Origin: Leptodontidium sp. MPI-SDFR-AT-0119
Lineage: Eukaryota > Ascomycota > Leotiomycetes > Helotiales > Leptodontidiaceae
NCBI GenBank assembly: GCA_020726505.1
Contig: JAHLEZ010000034.1
Span: forward strand, 434,001-498,000
Direction: 5' to 3'
DNA length: 64,000 nucleotides
The position numbers and the translations under genes were made by a program. Shown piece by piece: positions 13,713 through 25,166 of this stretch (the stretch's first letter is position 1; each line of letters begins with the position of its first letter). A model generated the notes under the pieces. It did not search any database. It was not told where the DNA came from and saw only the letters and a program-made list of their open reading frames with translations.

Positions 13713-14620
13713 CAATTACCTTAGACTTTATAATTAAATTACTACTCTTAAAAGACCTAATTATAGGAATTAAATACGACTTAATTTACGTGATTACGAA
13801 TAAGTTTACTAAGTACGCGTATATAGTATTAGTACTAAGAACTTAATGCGCTTTATAAATGGCGAAAGAATTTCTTTAAATAATCTTTACGGATTACAGA
13901 ATACTAAGCAAGATTATTTTGGACAAAAACAAGCTTTTTATTTCTAAGTTTTAAAAAACTTTAATAATACTCTTAAGGATAAAGCAAAAAATATTAATAA
14001 TATTTTACTCTTAAACAAATTAGATTATAAGAAGCTAAGATTATTTAAGATAATTAACATTAAAGAACTATTTAATTTTTAATGAACGCTTTTAAAAATA
14101 ATAAACATTTACTTCGTATTTTATATATTCCTCCTCGAACTAGTACCGCTAAAAGTACTAATTACTCTTATTACCAAAATATAATTAATTAATTCAAATA
14201 CTAAATATAAAGTGAAAATTATCTTAGATTATTAATATTTTCGTGGCGTTATTAAATACCTAATTAAATAAAAAAAAAAGTACTCATAATTAAAAAATAC
14301 TTAGGAACCTAAACCTAATCTTTATTATCCTAGGCTTCTTCGAGATTTTCATTTCCGAAACCCAAACTTACTTAAAAAAAAAAAAAAAAAAAAAAAATTA
14401 AAACAGCCTAAGTTAAGGATATCGCTCTTAAAGGGGATAAACGTAAGGAAGGCGTTAAGCTTAAAAGAAGAGAACTAATTAAAAGGATACTTCTCTAACT
14501 ACCCGGGAGGAGAAATAAGAGAACGCCTCGGGGTTACCGTTTTACTTAAAAATCAATAATCAACGTATTTCTAAACCTTTTTTAATATTCTAAGAAGTTT
14601 GCTTATGACCTGGGATCACT
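13713..14620 (+). pseudogene. Ty3/gypsy integrase and C-terminal fragment
   Basis: The frame from 13713 reads DFIIKLLLLKD, then YDLIYVITNKFTKYA, which matches the catalytic core of gypsy integrases (DFI-x-LP, then VIDRFTKYA). It continues with a second block, IILDKNKLFISKF, the place of the second catalytic Asp, after two frame breaks. Downstream (14290-14620) there is a basic tail interrupted by a 24-base A run. There is no start, LTR or RT: it is a fragment fused to the truncated copia LTR. A 63-codon frame that starts upstream in the LTR and runs into it is a chimera of the two. Confidence 0.7.
14374..14397 (+). repeat. 24-base poly(A) run
   Basis: An uninterrupted run of 24 A within the lysine-rich C-terminal tail of the gypsy fragment. 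Likely slippage in an AAA-codon stretch. Confidence 0.9.
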
Positions 14621-14950
14621 AAGCGCTACGAATAAAGGTTCTCTAATTTAAGTTATTATATATAATCAAGCTATTGGTAAGAAAAATGTAATTAAAATGT
14701 AATAATCACTAATACACTAAGACAATTGTATGTAATAAAATAACTAGAAAAACGCTAAATAATAACTAATGATACTATTTTATATTAAAATTAATTACTA
14801 AGGAGGAAAGATTACTTTTTTCCTACTTTACTTATATATATATGACGTAAAGCAGTTAACGCTAAAGCACGTGCTATTACAGTCACCAACTAGCAAAGAA
14901 TGTTATATGTGGTGCAACATTCAACTAAGGATCTCGAAAACACGGAGTAC

Positions 14951-16171
14951 TCATAAGTGTCTTCTGTCATTGGCGATTTTGTCAAAGAGTCGGTTTCGTT
15001 CGCTCTCGTCGCAGCACTTGCACTTTCCAATTTCACAATTTTCGTATCTCTCAGGGTCATAATTCGCACCGCAAATACCAATATCCATGTAATCCATGTT
15101 CGCGGCCAGACAAACCCGGTACGGATCTGAATCGTCCTCATAGCCGTAATCTCCCCTAGCCCTCTGCATATCATGCTCTATCGCGTGTTCTGCACCATCG
15201 GTTCTTTCTTCAATCTGTGAGATGTGTTTCAAAAAATCTTTTCTAAGCTATCCTTATTGTCTTTGGGGGTAATGGGATTATAGATGCCACGCCATGTCGA
15301 GAATGCTCTTGAGCCGGCTTGCGGTTTACCATTATTTTTCTTCTTCCTAGATTCGATCCTATTCTACTTTCTGGATTTTAACTTTCCTGCAATTGTATCT
15401 GTAGGTTGAAGCTATGGTCATTGTTACACACAATCAGGGTATTTACGCACCTGTACCGGTTCTACAGACACAATCCCCATATATGGACTGCTACCTTCGC
15501 CACTTCCCGCGAGAAGCATACCACGCATCATGGAGCTCTTGGAAACTCCAGGTATCGTCATCTTGAAGAGGAATTTGAATAACTCGACAATCTCCCGGGC
15601 GTCCCCAACACAAGAAGATGCATGGTGTCGAGGGAATGATTTCGTCAAAAAGCTTCTGCGTTTCTTCGCGGATCGAATCAACTCTACTTTTGGGCTTGTT
15701 CTCAGACTCCTTCGGGACAAAAGGGTTACAGATATGAGTGATCTGCTCGAATTTCGACTTTGCAGTTATCATGGTTTCCCGTCGGATAGGGCCAGATGGG
15801 GCAGCGAGAGTTTTTGGCTTCGAGCTCTCTATTCGGCTCTCATAATCTGCAGAGTGCACCTCAGAGTGCCGCCGCAACGCCTTGGACAAAGGTCGATTGA
15901 ACATGGCGAGTGTCCCCAAGCTTAAAGATTCCACCTGACTCTCGTTCTCGAACCACGATCCAGTGCGCGGCAGCGGCATCGTTGGCAAGGTTTGGGGGAT
16001 TTCTCCTTGCAGTGACATTGTAATAGCGTTTCGCAAGGGGATTTGAGAGATGGTTGCTTGTATTGAAAATGGACGACATCCAACACTACTACATGGTAAG
16101 TCGTGGAGGCTGAGGCTGTGGAAGCCCAGCGATACGCCCATCACGGTGATTTTTTGCCCCGCGACTCTCAT
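14951..16171 (-). pseudogene. Uncharacterised fungal protein, frameshifted
   Basis: The first 226 codons (16171-15491) are open and end in a block, CIFLCWGRPGDCRVIQ ... WSFQELHDAWYASRGKWRR, that I recall from fungal proteins of unknown function; a likely start is the Met at SLQGEIPQ. The frame then stops at once, but the next frame continues sensibly with SPYMGIVSVEPVQV with no bases left over for an intron, so a 1-base shift is implied. An intron may follow (GTGCGT at about 15450). A further segment (15232-14951) carries a Cys-rich end, CEIGKCKCCDESERN, and needs another frame change. Either a decaying gene or sequence errors; function unknown. Confidence 0.5.
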
Positions 16172-16642
16172 GCGGCCGTCTCAGTTCTCTAACGCACGAT
16201 CTCTACCTTATTTTATTTATTTTTTGGGTTAGGATAGATGTTAGGGCGTGAAAATTGCAGGTGGGAGAAGATTTTGAGAGGGAAAATGTAATCGGAGAGA
16301 ATCTGACAAATATTTACTTTGCATTGTGAGGTTGCATAGGTTTGAGTCTTGAACGCCAGACGAAATTGGATGTTGTGGCGCAGCTGTGGAAGGGCGGGCG
16401 GTAGGGCGTCACGTTAATTGGCGGCCTCCTGTAGCGTGTTAGCTACAGGGGACGGATTCTGCCAGTATCCAGGCAACATCAGCGCCGCTCAGCTCTCCAT
16501 ATTCATAAGCCTTTTTTGAGTAGAGTGCATTTCGGTCTCCAAGAGTTCTCTCCCTTGCGATTCCGTTTCCGAGGCATAGTTGTTTGAGGAAAGCAAAGGT
16601 ATTTGAGGAGAAGGTGCTTTATATATTAATTCCGATAAACTA

Positions 16643-16788
16643 TCCCCTTAGCCGCCACCAGAAACACCCTTCTGAAGGCCCTGTAAGGCGGGCTGCAATA
16701 CGCTATTCAATCACTAATGACCCCGTTATACCTTATTAGGCTTAGCGACACGTGAGCTGTGGAAGGGTGCTTATGGAAGCTAAGGGGA
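16643..16788. mobile_element. Candidate 146 bp MITE with TA duplication
   Basis: Ends are inverted copies of TCCCCTTAGC, with partial similarity continuing inwards (CACCCTTC on both sides), flanked on each side by TA. Size, AT/GC balance and TA target fit a short Tc1/mariner-type MITE. No second copy was found in the window. Confidence 0.5.
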
Positions 16789-17198
16789 TAAGCTCATTCT
16801 CGATACAAAAAGGACTGCGTACAGTGAAACCAACCTAATAATTGAAAATATTGGTTTAAAACGAGAGGTGGCCCGATTTTTTATTGCTCAACAGCGTTTT
16901 GAAGGTAATTCGCTACATGCTGTGCCCTTCCACCTTCCCGCGCCTCCTGGAAGTCCACACCAAAAGATTTGCAGGTACTGCATCGCGAGTCAAATTGAAA
17001 TAACCATGTCTCAGTTCATATTCCGTTTTCGATGCACATGATTATTTCGTGGCTGTAGATTTAGCCTTCCCTAACAATAAGAGGTGCCAAGAGCGCCATC
17101 GGCTTTCGATATTGCGGGAAGTCTGCCGCATGGATTCAGCCCCAAGGGGCTTCCCCCAAGGCTGGGGAGGCCCTCTCAATTATATATTAACTCCGCCT

Positions 17199-17234
17199 GA
17201 GATCATTTACCATACTGAGATCATTTACCATACC
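17199..17234 (+). repeat. 18 bp tandem duplication
   Basis: GAGATCATTTACCATACT followed at once by the same 18 bases with one C/T change. It ends 15 bp before the ATG at 17250, so it lies in the 5' leader or promoter of that gene. Confidence 0.85.
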
Positions 17235-17249
17235 GATAAAACTAATTCG

Positions 17250-18070
17250 ATGGCATCGAACTGCACGGGTATCTTCCACCCGTGCTCGTATCCTCTTTGT
17301 GCTCAAAGCTGCGTCACTGCTCCAAATGATAGATTGCACGCATGCAATAATGGAACTGGGACACTCGAAGGTTACTATCGATCATGTACATGTGGACAAA
17401 CCTCCCCGGAGAAAGATATTACAGCAGTGAAAAACCTTTTACGGTGATGGGAACATCTGTGTTTCCAAAGCTTGCACTTCGCTAGAAGATCAAGACTTAT
17501 TCTGGACGACTTGGGTAGAAATTTGTTTGGAAGATGGCTACCGAGTCCCAGCAACATTGATTCCCAGTGGAATTACTTTAGGCCAAGTTACAGGTGCGTT
17601 TTTCTCTCGAGAAAGAAATTGCTCTCTGACAGTTGAAATTAGCAACGCCATCACCGACTTCAAGCACAACGATTCTCAGCACCGGAATCGAAGGGAGCTC
17701 TTCAACTTCCCAACCCGCAAGCGACCCAAGTACCAGCAGCGCACTCTATGCAACGCCAACGCCAACGCTTATGCCAACATTAACACCAACACCAGGACAT
17801 AGAACGTCCTTTTCTACAGAAGGAATCATCGGTACGGTCTTGGGAGTGGTTGGACTTATTCTAGCATTGGTACCGTTACTATTTTCCTATAAGCGGTCAC
17901 ACGAGACCGGACGTCGAGAGTTACGGTGGAGGTGTGGCAGCAGACAACTTGTCGGGGGTGCAAGGGAGACCGATGCAAATGTCCAACTTGTTGGGGGTGC
18001 AAGGGAGACCAATGCAAATATCCATATTGAGCTCAACAATGGTGGATCGGTTTATTATACTCACAACTGA
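17250..18070 (+). CDS. Cys-rich single-pass membrane protein, one apparent frameshift
   Basis: From ATG 17250 the protein opens with a Cys-rich module (CSYPLCAQSC, then CTCGQTSP, then ICVSKAC and EIC; about ten Cys). The frame breaks at an A5 run (17430-17434) but continues without loss one base over, so an extra A is likely. A short intron of about 46 bp ending CTCTGACAG at 17632 would join to an open frame that holds a Ser/Thr/Pro-rich stalk, a hydrophobic helix (GTVLGVVGLILALVPLLF) and a cytoplasmic-looking basic segment. The tail has an exact 13-residue duplication (QLVGGARET-x-AN), a 39 bp DNA repeat. There is no N-terminal signal peptide in this model, so an upstream exon may be missing. 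It reads like a fungal cell-surface sensor or adhesin, but the family is not recognised. Confidence 0.55.
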
Positions 18071-18790
18071 CGAAACGATGCTGGTGGCTCGGAATATGGG
18101 GCGTCTCTTGAGAGCTAGAAGGCAAAGTGAATGTAGTTTTTCAAGTCAAAGGATATCGGGAATCTTGTATTTGTATATCTTCTTGCTAAACCTCGATTTG
18201 GTGCGACATGCGTCAACACCGGATTATTATATTACCAGAATCGACGTCTTTTCTATTCTCGCTATCGAGCCTTTAGTGCAGAGCCTCGCTTGCAGAACGG
18301 TGCCCAATGAATATCAACAGGCATGTAAGTTCTGACGAAGCAGTTTTAACGAGTTTCTTGTGACGCTTCCATTTGATCTGATGTTAGCCAAGTTTAAAAC
18401 CTAAAAGCGTGACGGATAATTGCCGTCCTTTTATTTTCGAGTTTAAAAGTAGAGGGATATTTACTTTCCGAGACAACATGTTCATTGATTACTCAGATAG
18501 CAATATTTAAGTGAGTGGTTGCCAGGTCAATGATCCCCGAGAAAAAGAAGGGCATCACGTTTTCTTCCTCTTCAGGGATTCCAATTGCGCCAAACGCAAT
18601 TTGTAGTCGCCCGGTTAAATTTCTCCTTTCGGCCTAGTACACGAATGCGCTGAGGGGAATAAATTTATCTCGTTTGCTTCGTCTTCCGAAGTCACCTAAC
18701 GCTTTCAACTTTCTAGCTTCGACTCAGACCGTCTAGTTGAGCTGCCCGAGGCTACCTATCTCTTTGCACTTAATCGAGATCTCAACAAAC

Positions 18791-20143
18791 ATGGAAGCTT
18801 CCACGATTGCGTTTAAACCAATGCTGGCCTGCTCCATGAGGGTAATGCGAAACCTGACAAAGCTGGAAGATCTTCTTCTCGCATGGCCATCGCTGGAGGA
18901 AAAGAGCTTATGCTCGCCGCCGACACTGTCTGAAACTGAACGTCGATTGTTTCTCGATCTCCCGGATGAAGACCTAGAACTGGCGACCATCCGCTCTACG
19001 ACCGGCCGCTCTCGTGAGCAATTGATCCATCAAGCTCTATCGAACCCTGGAAACTTGACAGACGGGGAAGCGATGCTCCTGGGCGATCGCTTCTGGAGCC
19101 CTGTTACGGAGGAGGAGCACGATGCTGTTTTTGGAGGCATGGCACAGACAAGCGAGGACGGGCTCGACAAATACTTCGCGGCTCGTGAATTTGATCCCGA
19201 CGAGGCAGCTTTGACGATTGGAGCCAGTGAGGACTGGAAGCGTAAACAAGCCCCAGAGCAAGACAGGCAGCGAGCAGCAGCCGAAGCTGCCTTGCCCTAC
19301 GCTAAAGAATGGATTCAACAATTATACAAGTCGCAGAAGTCGAACTGGGGGTTTGTGGTCCTTTATGATGCCGCAGCTCAACAGCTTGGACCAGGTCAGT
19401 TTTTCTAGCCGATTCATCAAATATTCTGATCCCTTGACGTGTTATCTGAGATCAAAGCATTAACATCATCCGTAGAACGTCTGGGCTATTTCAACAGTCA
19501 AATGGAGGACTTCTTCCGCACGGCCCTCATGTTCAATGGGTCAGCAGACATCATCAGCAGAAAGTGGATGATGCTCCCATTCAACAGTCCAAAAGCCGCT
19601 ATTGTCAGTGAAGGATCCGGTGAAGTCTTTCGCCGCGCTTTCAAAGACATCCTCAACGATGCTCAAGCATACCAGAATACCGATGACGTCAATTCTCTAG
19701 GCACTAGGACAGAGTACTTCAATGATGGTGTCTCTGGGTTGGGTCTCCTCACGAACACATTTCTCGTCATCGATCTCGAGTGTGTAGGCTCTGTCATCGT
19801 ACGAGATCGGTCTCCATTGTTTGACGAAATGCGGATCCGTGCTTACGAGGCCGACTTCCCTGTGCTGGGGAGGAAATACGAAGAAGGATATGAAGGTTTC
19901 ACTTGGGTCAGGTTGGATCAATTGGTATACAATTTTTATGAGCTAAGATTGATGAATTCTAGTGATCTCGGGATGGATAAGATCTGGAAAATGTCCCAGG
20001 GAAGTCGAAACAAGGCATTCATCAGCATGGATCCAGAAGAAGCTGGTATGAGTATAACGAACTCAAACCTTGCGAGAGGCTTCACGCGTGAAAGTGTGTT
20101 GGGCAGAAGATGGTATGCAATGAAGGATTTGAGAGGTGTCTGA
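18791..20143 (+). CDS. Uncharacterised fungal protein, two exons, intact
   Basis: Exons 18791-19394 and 19458-20143; the 63 bp intron begins GTCAGT, has a TTGAC branch-like site and ends AAAG, joining in phase 1 to give 429 residues. ATG 18791 is the first Met giving the whole conserved frame; open frame upstream has no ATG. The N-terminal half is helical and acidic (SETERRLFLDLPDEDLE, then LTDGEAMLL), and the segment before the intron reads SNWGFVVLYDAA, a WGFV motif I know from a large fungal family of unknown function. The second half has no recognisable domain and no signal peptide or membrane helix. Codon use looks normal and no stops interrupt it, so this is probably a working gene. Confidence 0.75.
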
Positions 20144-20345
20144 GAGCTCTAGAGTGTACGTAGGTTTAGGTGGGGGGGTTCGAAACTAGAGCTGATTCTA
20201 GATTCTGCCTCCGTCTTCTGGAATGAATTCGTTGACCGTTCTTTCACGATACTCGCCCCGAGTCCAAATTTCTCATCCTTCCACAAGAACCGTTTCAACT
20301 ATCAGTCACTAGCTTACTTTTGACCATCTAAGCTATGCCCCTGCA
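20144..20345. other. Intergenic between convergent 3' ends
   Basis: About 200 bp between the stop at 20143 (plus) and the pseudogene stop at 20346 (minus). Must hold both 3' ends; nothing else is seen. Confidence 0.6.
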
Positions 20346-23160
20346 CTAAGTCAGCCTCGACCTGTCAAAAACAATCCTCCGGATTTCTGTGCGAAGTGAG
20401 TATATTTTCCGCAAATTTTCTTGTGCGATCCTCAGGGCCCTGGCGCTTTGAGGATTCGCGACGAGTGCTTCCCATGGAGCTGCTGGTGTGTTGAGTCTGT
20501 CAACTGCATAGTTTCTATGCCGATTCGCAATCCTTTGTGCCCACATGTTGATAAACACCACCCACATCCCTTCCAAATCTATCGGTGCTTGAGCCGGAGC
20601 AATCAGGGCATTGTAGTGCATGTCGAACCACGCCGTGGCGAAACGAATATCTTGATGAATGTCACCTAGCAGCTCCTGCACTGTGGCATCATTGAGATAG
20701 TTGAAAACAGCAAGACCCTACAGAATGAACACTCGTCAGCCTCTGCTGCCTCGTTTAGACACAACTTTTTGGGAGGACTTACCGCGCGAATCAGCTCCAA
20801 TGCATCTGCGGTGTTGTCGGTTGTTCGTGCTGCTGCAAATCTGTTCCACCGACTCAGTACTGTCACATTCACGAACGTGTCCCAGACTCGGGACTTCACA
20901 TTGTTCAAGTCGGCTGCCAAGTTTGTCATTACTGCCGTATTCTCTCTTGAACCAAGTGCTTGTGCAATGTCTGTCATAAGTGACTGGCCGGGATAAGGTG
21001 TACCGTAGGTAGCCGGCGACCATCCTGGCCACGTCTCATATGGCTCGTCCATAAAGTCGGCTATGACGTCGAAGTCGATCACGCGGAAATTGCCTGGTGC
21101 CGTAATCATTCCAGCTCCATCCTCAAGATTAAGAGCTGGCTGTTGGACAAATTCGAAAAAGTATGGTACCGTAACTCGTTCGATGATATGCTCTGCTTGC
21201 AATCGGACTGTACCGCCGACTGGCTGATTGTCGCGTATTGTGGCATCCACGCAATCTCGAGGATTCGCAAGAGCGTAGGTGTGCTCGTCTCCTCCAGCGT
21301 CGATCAATATTTGCCCATTATTGCCATTTTCGTACTCAGCGCTGTTAAACACCACAGTATCGCCAGTGGGGTCGAAGATATTCAGAATATGGCACGGGAC
21401 AGAACTTCCGACCCGCTTTTGCAAACTGGTCGACCACAAAACTGGCCTCAGGGTTCCATCAGGGTCATTTTCGAGATCGGGATCAATCAGTGTCAAGTCA
21501 CCCCTACAACTCAGCAATACGATCTCTGGCTGCTGTCCCAGGCGAACAATAGCAGCATCGCCCTCATCAAGAGCCGCATTAACCTTCGCTGGTGTGTCGT
21601 CTCCTGGGTCGTTTGGAGGAGAGATATCCAAGTACATTGGAGCTCCAACAAGGTCGCCGTACTCTGCTATCCCGAGGGTGTATGAACCCCTCTGTGACAC
21701 TGCAACAGATTCCTCTACAGACTCTCCAAGCCACTCCGCAACTTGCAGTGGGTTGGACGTTCGACCAAATGCATTCCTATAAGCTTCAGACCCGTCCCTT
21801 CGGGTGTAAACTCGGTATGTACGTAACGCCCATTGGAGAAAGTCGTGGCATAGTATTGACAAGCAGATAAAGAGGATTCACTGGGTCTCTGACCCTGGTA
21901 AACTCTATGGGTCGTGAAATTTCTGTTGTGCATGAAGTGCAACTCGTGGAATATACCGTTGTAAGTGCCATTTCCGACAGCAGTCCAGGTATTTTCCGGG
22001 GTGTTGGCAACCAACAGACATTGTGTTGTGCAGTTTTCAACTCCTTCCCACTCAGAATGAACCTGAAATTGATGATTTGAGGGTGCAATACTTCGGACGG
22101 GGGTCGTCGCTACCGGACCGCCTTGCAAGTAGATTGAATACATAACCCAAGCGACGGTACTGGCAATACATCCGAGAGTATTTCCATAAGTGCCGCTAGC
22201 AGAGATTCCACCACAGTCGATATCTGACCACTGAACTGGCTCGCCGGTGACGATCACGCTGAGCGTGAGGCTTGACAATGCATCGGTATCAAAGAGAAAG
22301 GAATCGCCCCTGTTGTACTGTGCTGACCCCTGGAATGGTATTAGAATAGTGTCTGCAGGGAGTTTTGATGCCCAGATTTAGGTCAATTTCGACCTCACAA
22401 CTTCCATCGTTGTCGATGTCAACACAAGCTCCGGCCTCCTCATAGGATATTAGTCCTGGGTCTCCAAACTAGCATCATCACCACCAGATCCAGTCCCGCT
22501 AGCGCATTTGTTGTAAGGTATATAGGCAGCATTCGTCCTAGGTATTACCTAGATAATATCTGCCCAGTGTTGACCCCTTAATGTACCAAACTCTATATTC
22601 GAGCCTCGATCCCAGCCCTTATACATTACCGATCGTACACCTCAATAGAAGTGACTTCCAGAGGACGGGATTTCGCCTTGGTTAATCTAGACAGTCGTAT
22701 CGCCCAAATATTTATTAATCCAGAGAAGATCTGCTCTGCCATCGCTTTAACTAAATTAGAATATTATCTGAAATGTGTATCGTAGACCTTACCGTTCACA
22801 TCAGCAAAGCGGATATTCTGTCTGTCATATAGTGTCGCAGACTTGATCTAACCCACGTCTTCAAACGATATTTTGCCAGTCGTTAACATTCCTCTGTTCA
22901 GATACCCATATACTATTCCAATAGGCCAAATACAGAGGTAATCTGCTTTGCCGTCGCTAGTCAGATCTGCGAAGCGAACTCCCAAATCATTCTCAATGAC
23001 TCCATATCCCATTGTGCATCCAGTTGTGCCGGATACGATGCCTTTGTCTGAGAATGACCAGCTCCTGGTCCCAGGATTCCAGTTGTTTTGCCACATACGA
23101 ATCGCACCCGAAGTCCTATCAACTGACAAAAGCTATCTCCAGTTAGAAATCTTCCCAAAC
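20346..23160 (-). pseudogene. Chitinase-like secreted protein, C-terminal part, with FG-GAP repeats; decayed
   Basis: The C-terminal 600 or so codons are well kept: a 65 bp intron (20718-20782, GTAAGT...CTGTAG) joins cleanly, and the segment DCVDATIRDNQPVGG ... LQAEHIIE matches the C-terminal domain of large fungal GH18 (subgroup C, LysM/killer-like) chitinases, to my recollection. No catalytic GH18 domain is present. Upstream (22500-23130) two FG-GAP/VCBS-type repeats are legible (GVRFADLTSDGKADYL and NIRFADVN with an intron, then RADLLWINKY). The gene is broken by 1-base shifts (21791-21797, a T4 run at 22363-22366, and near 22460) and by stops where Trp is expected: TAG after DTTV, TGA after SHFY, TAG after WADII. 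Homology ends near 23160. A dead, 5'-truncated gene. Confidence 0.72.
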
Positions 23161-23770
23161 ATAAATAAAACGCCCGTTAGTCACATATTTGCGGTGAAAA
23201 GTTACGATTTATTTGGTTTGTTTACATGGTTTGTTTACCTGACTTTTGGTGGGGAGCCCGCTAAGCCGCTAAAAGTCGCAATACCGCCAAATCGGATAGT
23301 ATGCTGCAGACGAATGAACCATTCATTTCCTATGGCGTTCAGCCCCAGAAGAGACGGATTACCTGAACAGTTGCGGCTTCCCAAACGAGGCTCGAGGAAC
23401 CGAGAAAGGAAGATACGTATCGCATTAGACGAATGGGATTGGTTAAGTAGCCGCTACTCTTAGCCGCTTACAAGTATCTGACACCAATATGCTTGGCGAT
23501 GTCTGATACACTTGGCAACTGAGAATTCCATCATGCTGGCGCTTGCCCAGCCTACCACATACCTCCTTTAATGGTGGCGAGGGTTTCAAAAGAATTAACG
23601 TTAATCCTCGTGCAGTATAAATAGACATCGAACCAAGGTGCGGTAGCACAAAGCTAGAATGCGCAAGGCTGTGGTTGTATACTGAGATTATATATCATGA
23701 TGCCGCAGCAGCTGTTTGATTCATATCTCCAGCTCTACCTTCCCACACACTCAGGCTATCTAATTTCACC
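23161..23770. other. Intergenic; promoter of the 23771 gene
   Basis: No gene is supported. It includes a short tandem GGTTTGTTTAC pair near 23215-23240 and a TATA box at 23616. It separates the truncated pseudogene from the next gene, so the breakpoint that removed the chitinase N-terminus lies at its left edge. Confidence 0.55.
23616..23623 (+). promoter_or_regulatory. TATA box of the 23771 gene
   Basis: TATAAATA, 148 bp upstream of the ATG, in GC-balanced sequence where such a motif is not background. Confidence 0.5.
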
Positions 23771-25166
23771 ATGGATGGCCCTAGAATGGCACTTCTCATC
23801 TTTTTGACTCTCTTCTTGTCCTTTTTTTCAGGCGTTGCCGCTGGCAATAAAGACTCTGTGGTCGTGAATATAGCCGCAGCCTATAATTCTCAAATCGACG
23901 ATGGCTGGGCACGCTATATTTTTTGGCAGCAGCTAGATGGCAAAATAGTGATTAAAAGTCGAGTAGTACCCGATGAACAACCACAGGAGATCCCTCGAGC
24001 TACCTTGCCCCAAAACGAATCCCCTCTTGCAGCTCTCTACTACCCGAACAGCCAGCAAGGGAGAAACACTGTAAGCTTCTGCGTCCTTTCTTCCCTGAGG
24101 TTCGACGCACGCACTGACGTCCCACTAAACAGGTGTTCGTAGACTACCTCGATGAGGACGGTCAGATCATTGAGGTTGCGTGCACCTACCAGAACGGGAA
24201 ATATACCAACTGGGCTACTACTCCAACAGGTCACATTTCCGCCTCTGGACTTGCTCTAGCGAGAGTAGATGGTAATATTCGGCGATTCTATATTGACAAC
24301 GAAGGTTTTGTCGTCCAAGTGTTAAACGGAAATGCCACTCAGCTTGGGCCGAAGGCTGCACATGGGTCACGTATTTCGGCTGCGGTCCCTGTTGGATCTA
24401 GCGATATTCATATCTTTTTTGTCTCCGAGAGCTTGTCACTTGCTTCCCTTACATTCAACGGCAGTGGGTGGTCAAAAGGTATGATTATAGCTCCTACATG
24501 TTAGCTGATTGGGAAACAAACTAACAAGTGATGCCTTACACAGTCCTGCCTGATATACCAGAGTTTACCTCAAAGCCAGATATCGGTTTCTCGGCTGTGG
24601 CGTGGTCTAACCCCTTGATAATCCGAATGTTCTATATCAACCAGGTCGCCAACGAGTGGAAGTTTGAGGGTCCATCCTGGGCCAACACAACCGACACCCT
24701 GCTGAAAGCACCGGGCGCCATATCTGGTCAGCCCGTCGCAGCTTCGCGAAGCGTGAATGGCTCAGGAAGGTACGAGGAATATTTCTACACCACAGCCAAA
24801 GGCCAAATCAATTACTTGGCAAAGACATCTATCAACGGGCCTTCCTTTGAGGTAGACTTTGCGACTTTTGAACTTCCTCCGCCTAAGGCACCGCTTGCCA
24901 GAAATGACGTGATTGCCATTGTATTTGGCGTTATTGCTGCTGTTTTAGCAGTATTGGGGCTAGTTTTGACGATATACCTCTATAAGAAAAAGAAAAATAA
25001 GAAGCATGAGGATGAGGGTAGGGATGAAGGGGATGGGGATGATGATGAAGGGGGTGAGGGTGAGGGCAGGGATGGGGATGGGGATGGGGATGAAGCGGAT
25101 GAGGATGGGGGTAGGGATGAGGATGGGGATGAAGGGGATGAAGCAATAGCCGCAGAGCCCAGATAG
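23771..25166 (+). CDS. Type I membrane protein, beta-propeller/lectin-like ectodomain, acidic tail
   Basis: Three exons: 23771-24070, 24133-24478, 24529-25166. Introns are 62 bp (GTAAGC...AACAG) and 50 bp (GTATGA...CTAACAAG), giving 427 residues. ATG 23771 sits in CACCATGG and starts a clear signal peptide (LLIFLTLFLSFFSGVAAG). Residues 25-335 are beta-rich with repeated short blades (FVDYLDEDGQIIEV, LARVDGNIRRFYID, IRMFYINQV) like fungal fucose-lectin propellers; that is inference. A membrane helix (about 342-367, IAIVFGVIAAVLAVLGLVLTI) is followed by YKKKKNKK and then about 50 residues of almost only Asp, Glu and Gly, coded by a GATGAGGATGGGG-type minisatellite. Likely at the cell surface with the acidic tail inside. 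No breaks; probably functional. Confidence 0.78.
25009..25145 (+). repeat. Coding minisatellite (GATGRGGATGGGG-like)
   Basis: Purine-only tandem array of GATGGGGATG / GATGAGG units encoding the Asp/Glu/Gly tail of the 23771 gene. The array keeps the frame open. Confidence 0.85.

Larger units (their letters stand above)
16172..17249. other. Intergenic between divergent genes
   Basis: Non-repetitive sequence separating the minus-strand gene ending at 16171 and the plus-strand gene starting at 17250. It contains a small inverted-repeat element at 16643-16788 and an 18 bp tandem duplication at 17199-17234. No further gene is supported. Confidence 0.5.

Noticed and set aside
13655..13846. 63-codon ORF taken as one protein
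   Set aside because: The first third is copia LTR and the rest is a gypsy integrase fragment; it is a junction artefact.
15530..15925. 131-codon plus-strand ORF
   Set aside because: Exact antisense of the conserved minus-strand gene at 14951-16171; no independent support.
18001..18070. Fungal amyloid signalling motif (HET-s, sigma or PP type) in the ETNANIHIELNNGGS tail
   Set aside because: Asn/Gly content is suggestive, but the residue spacing does not fit any of those motifs.
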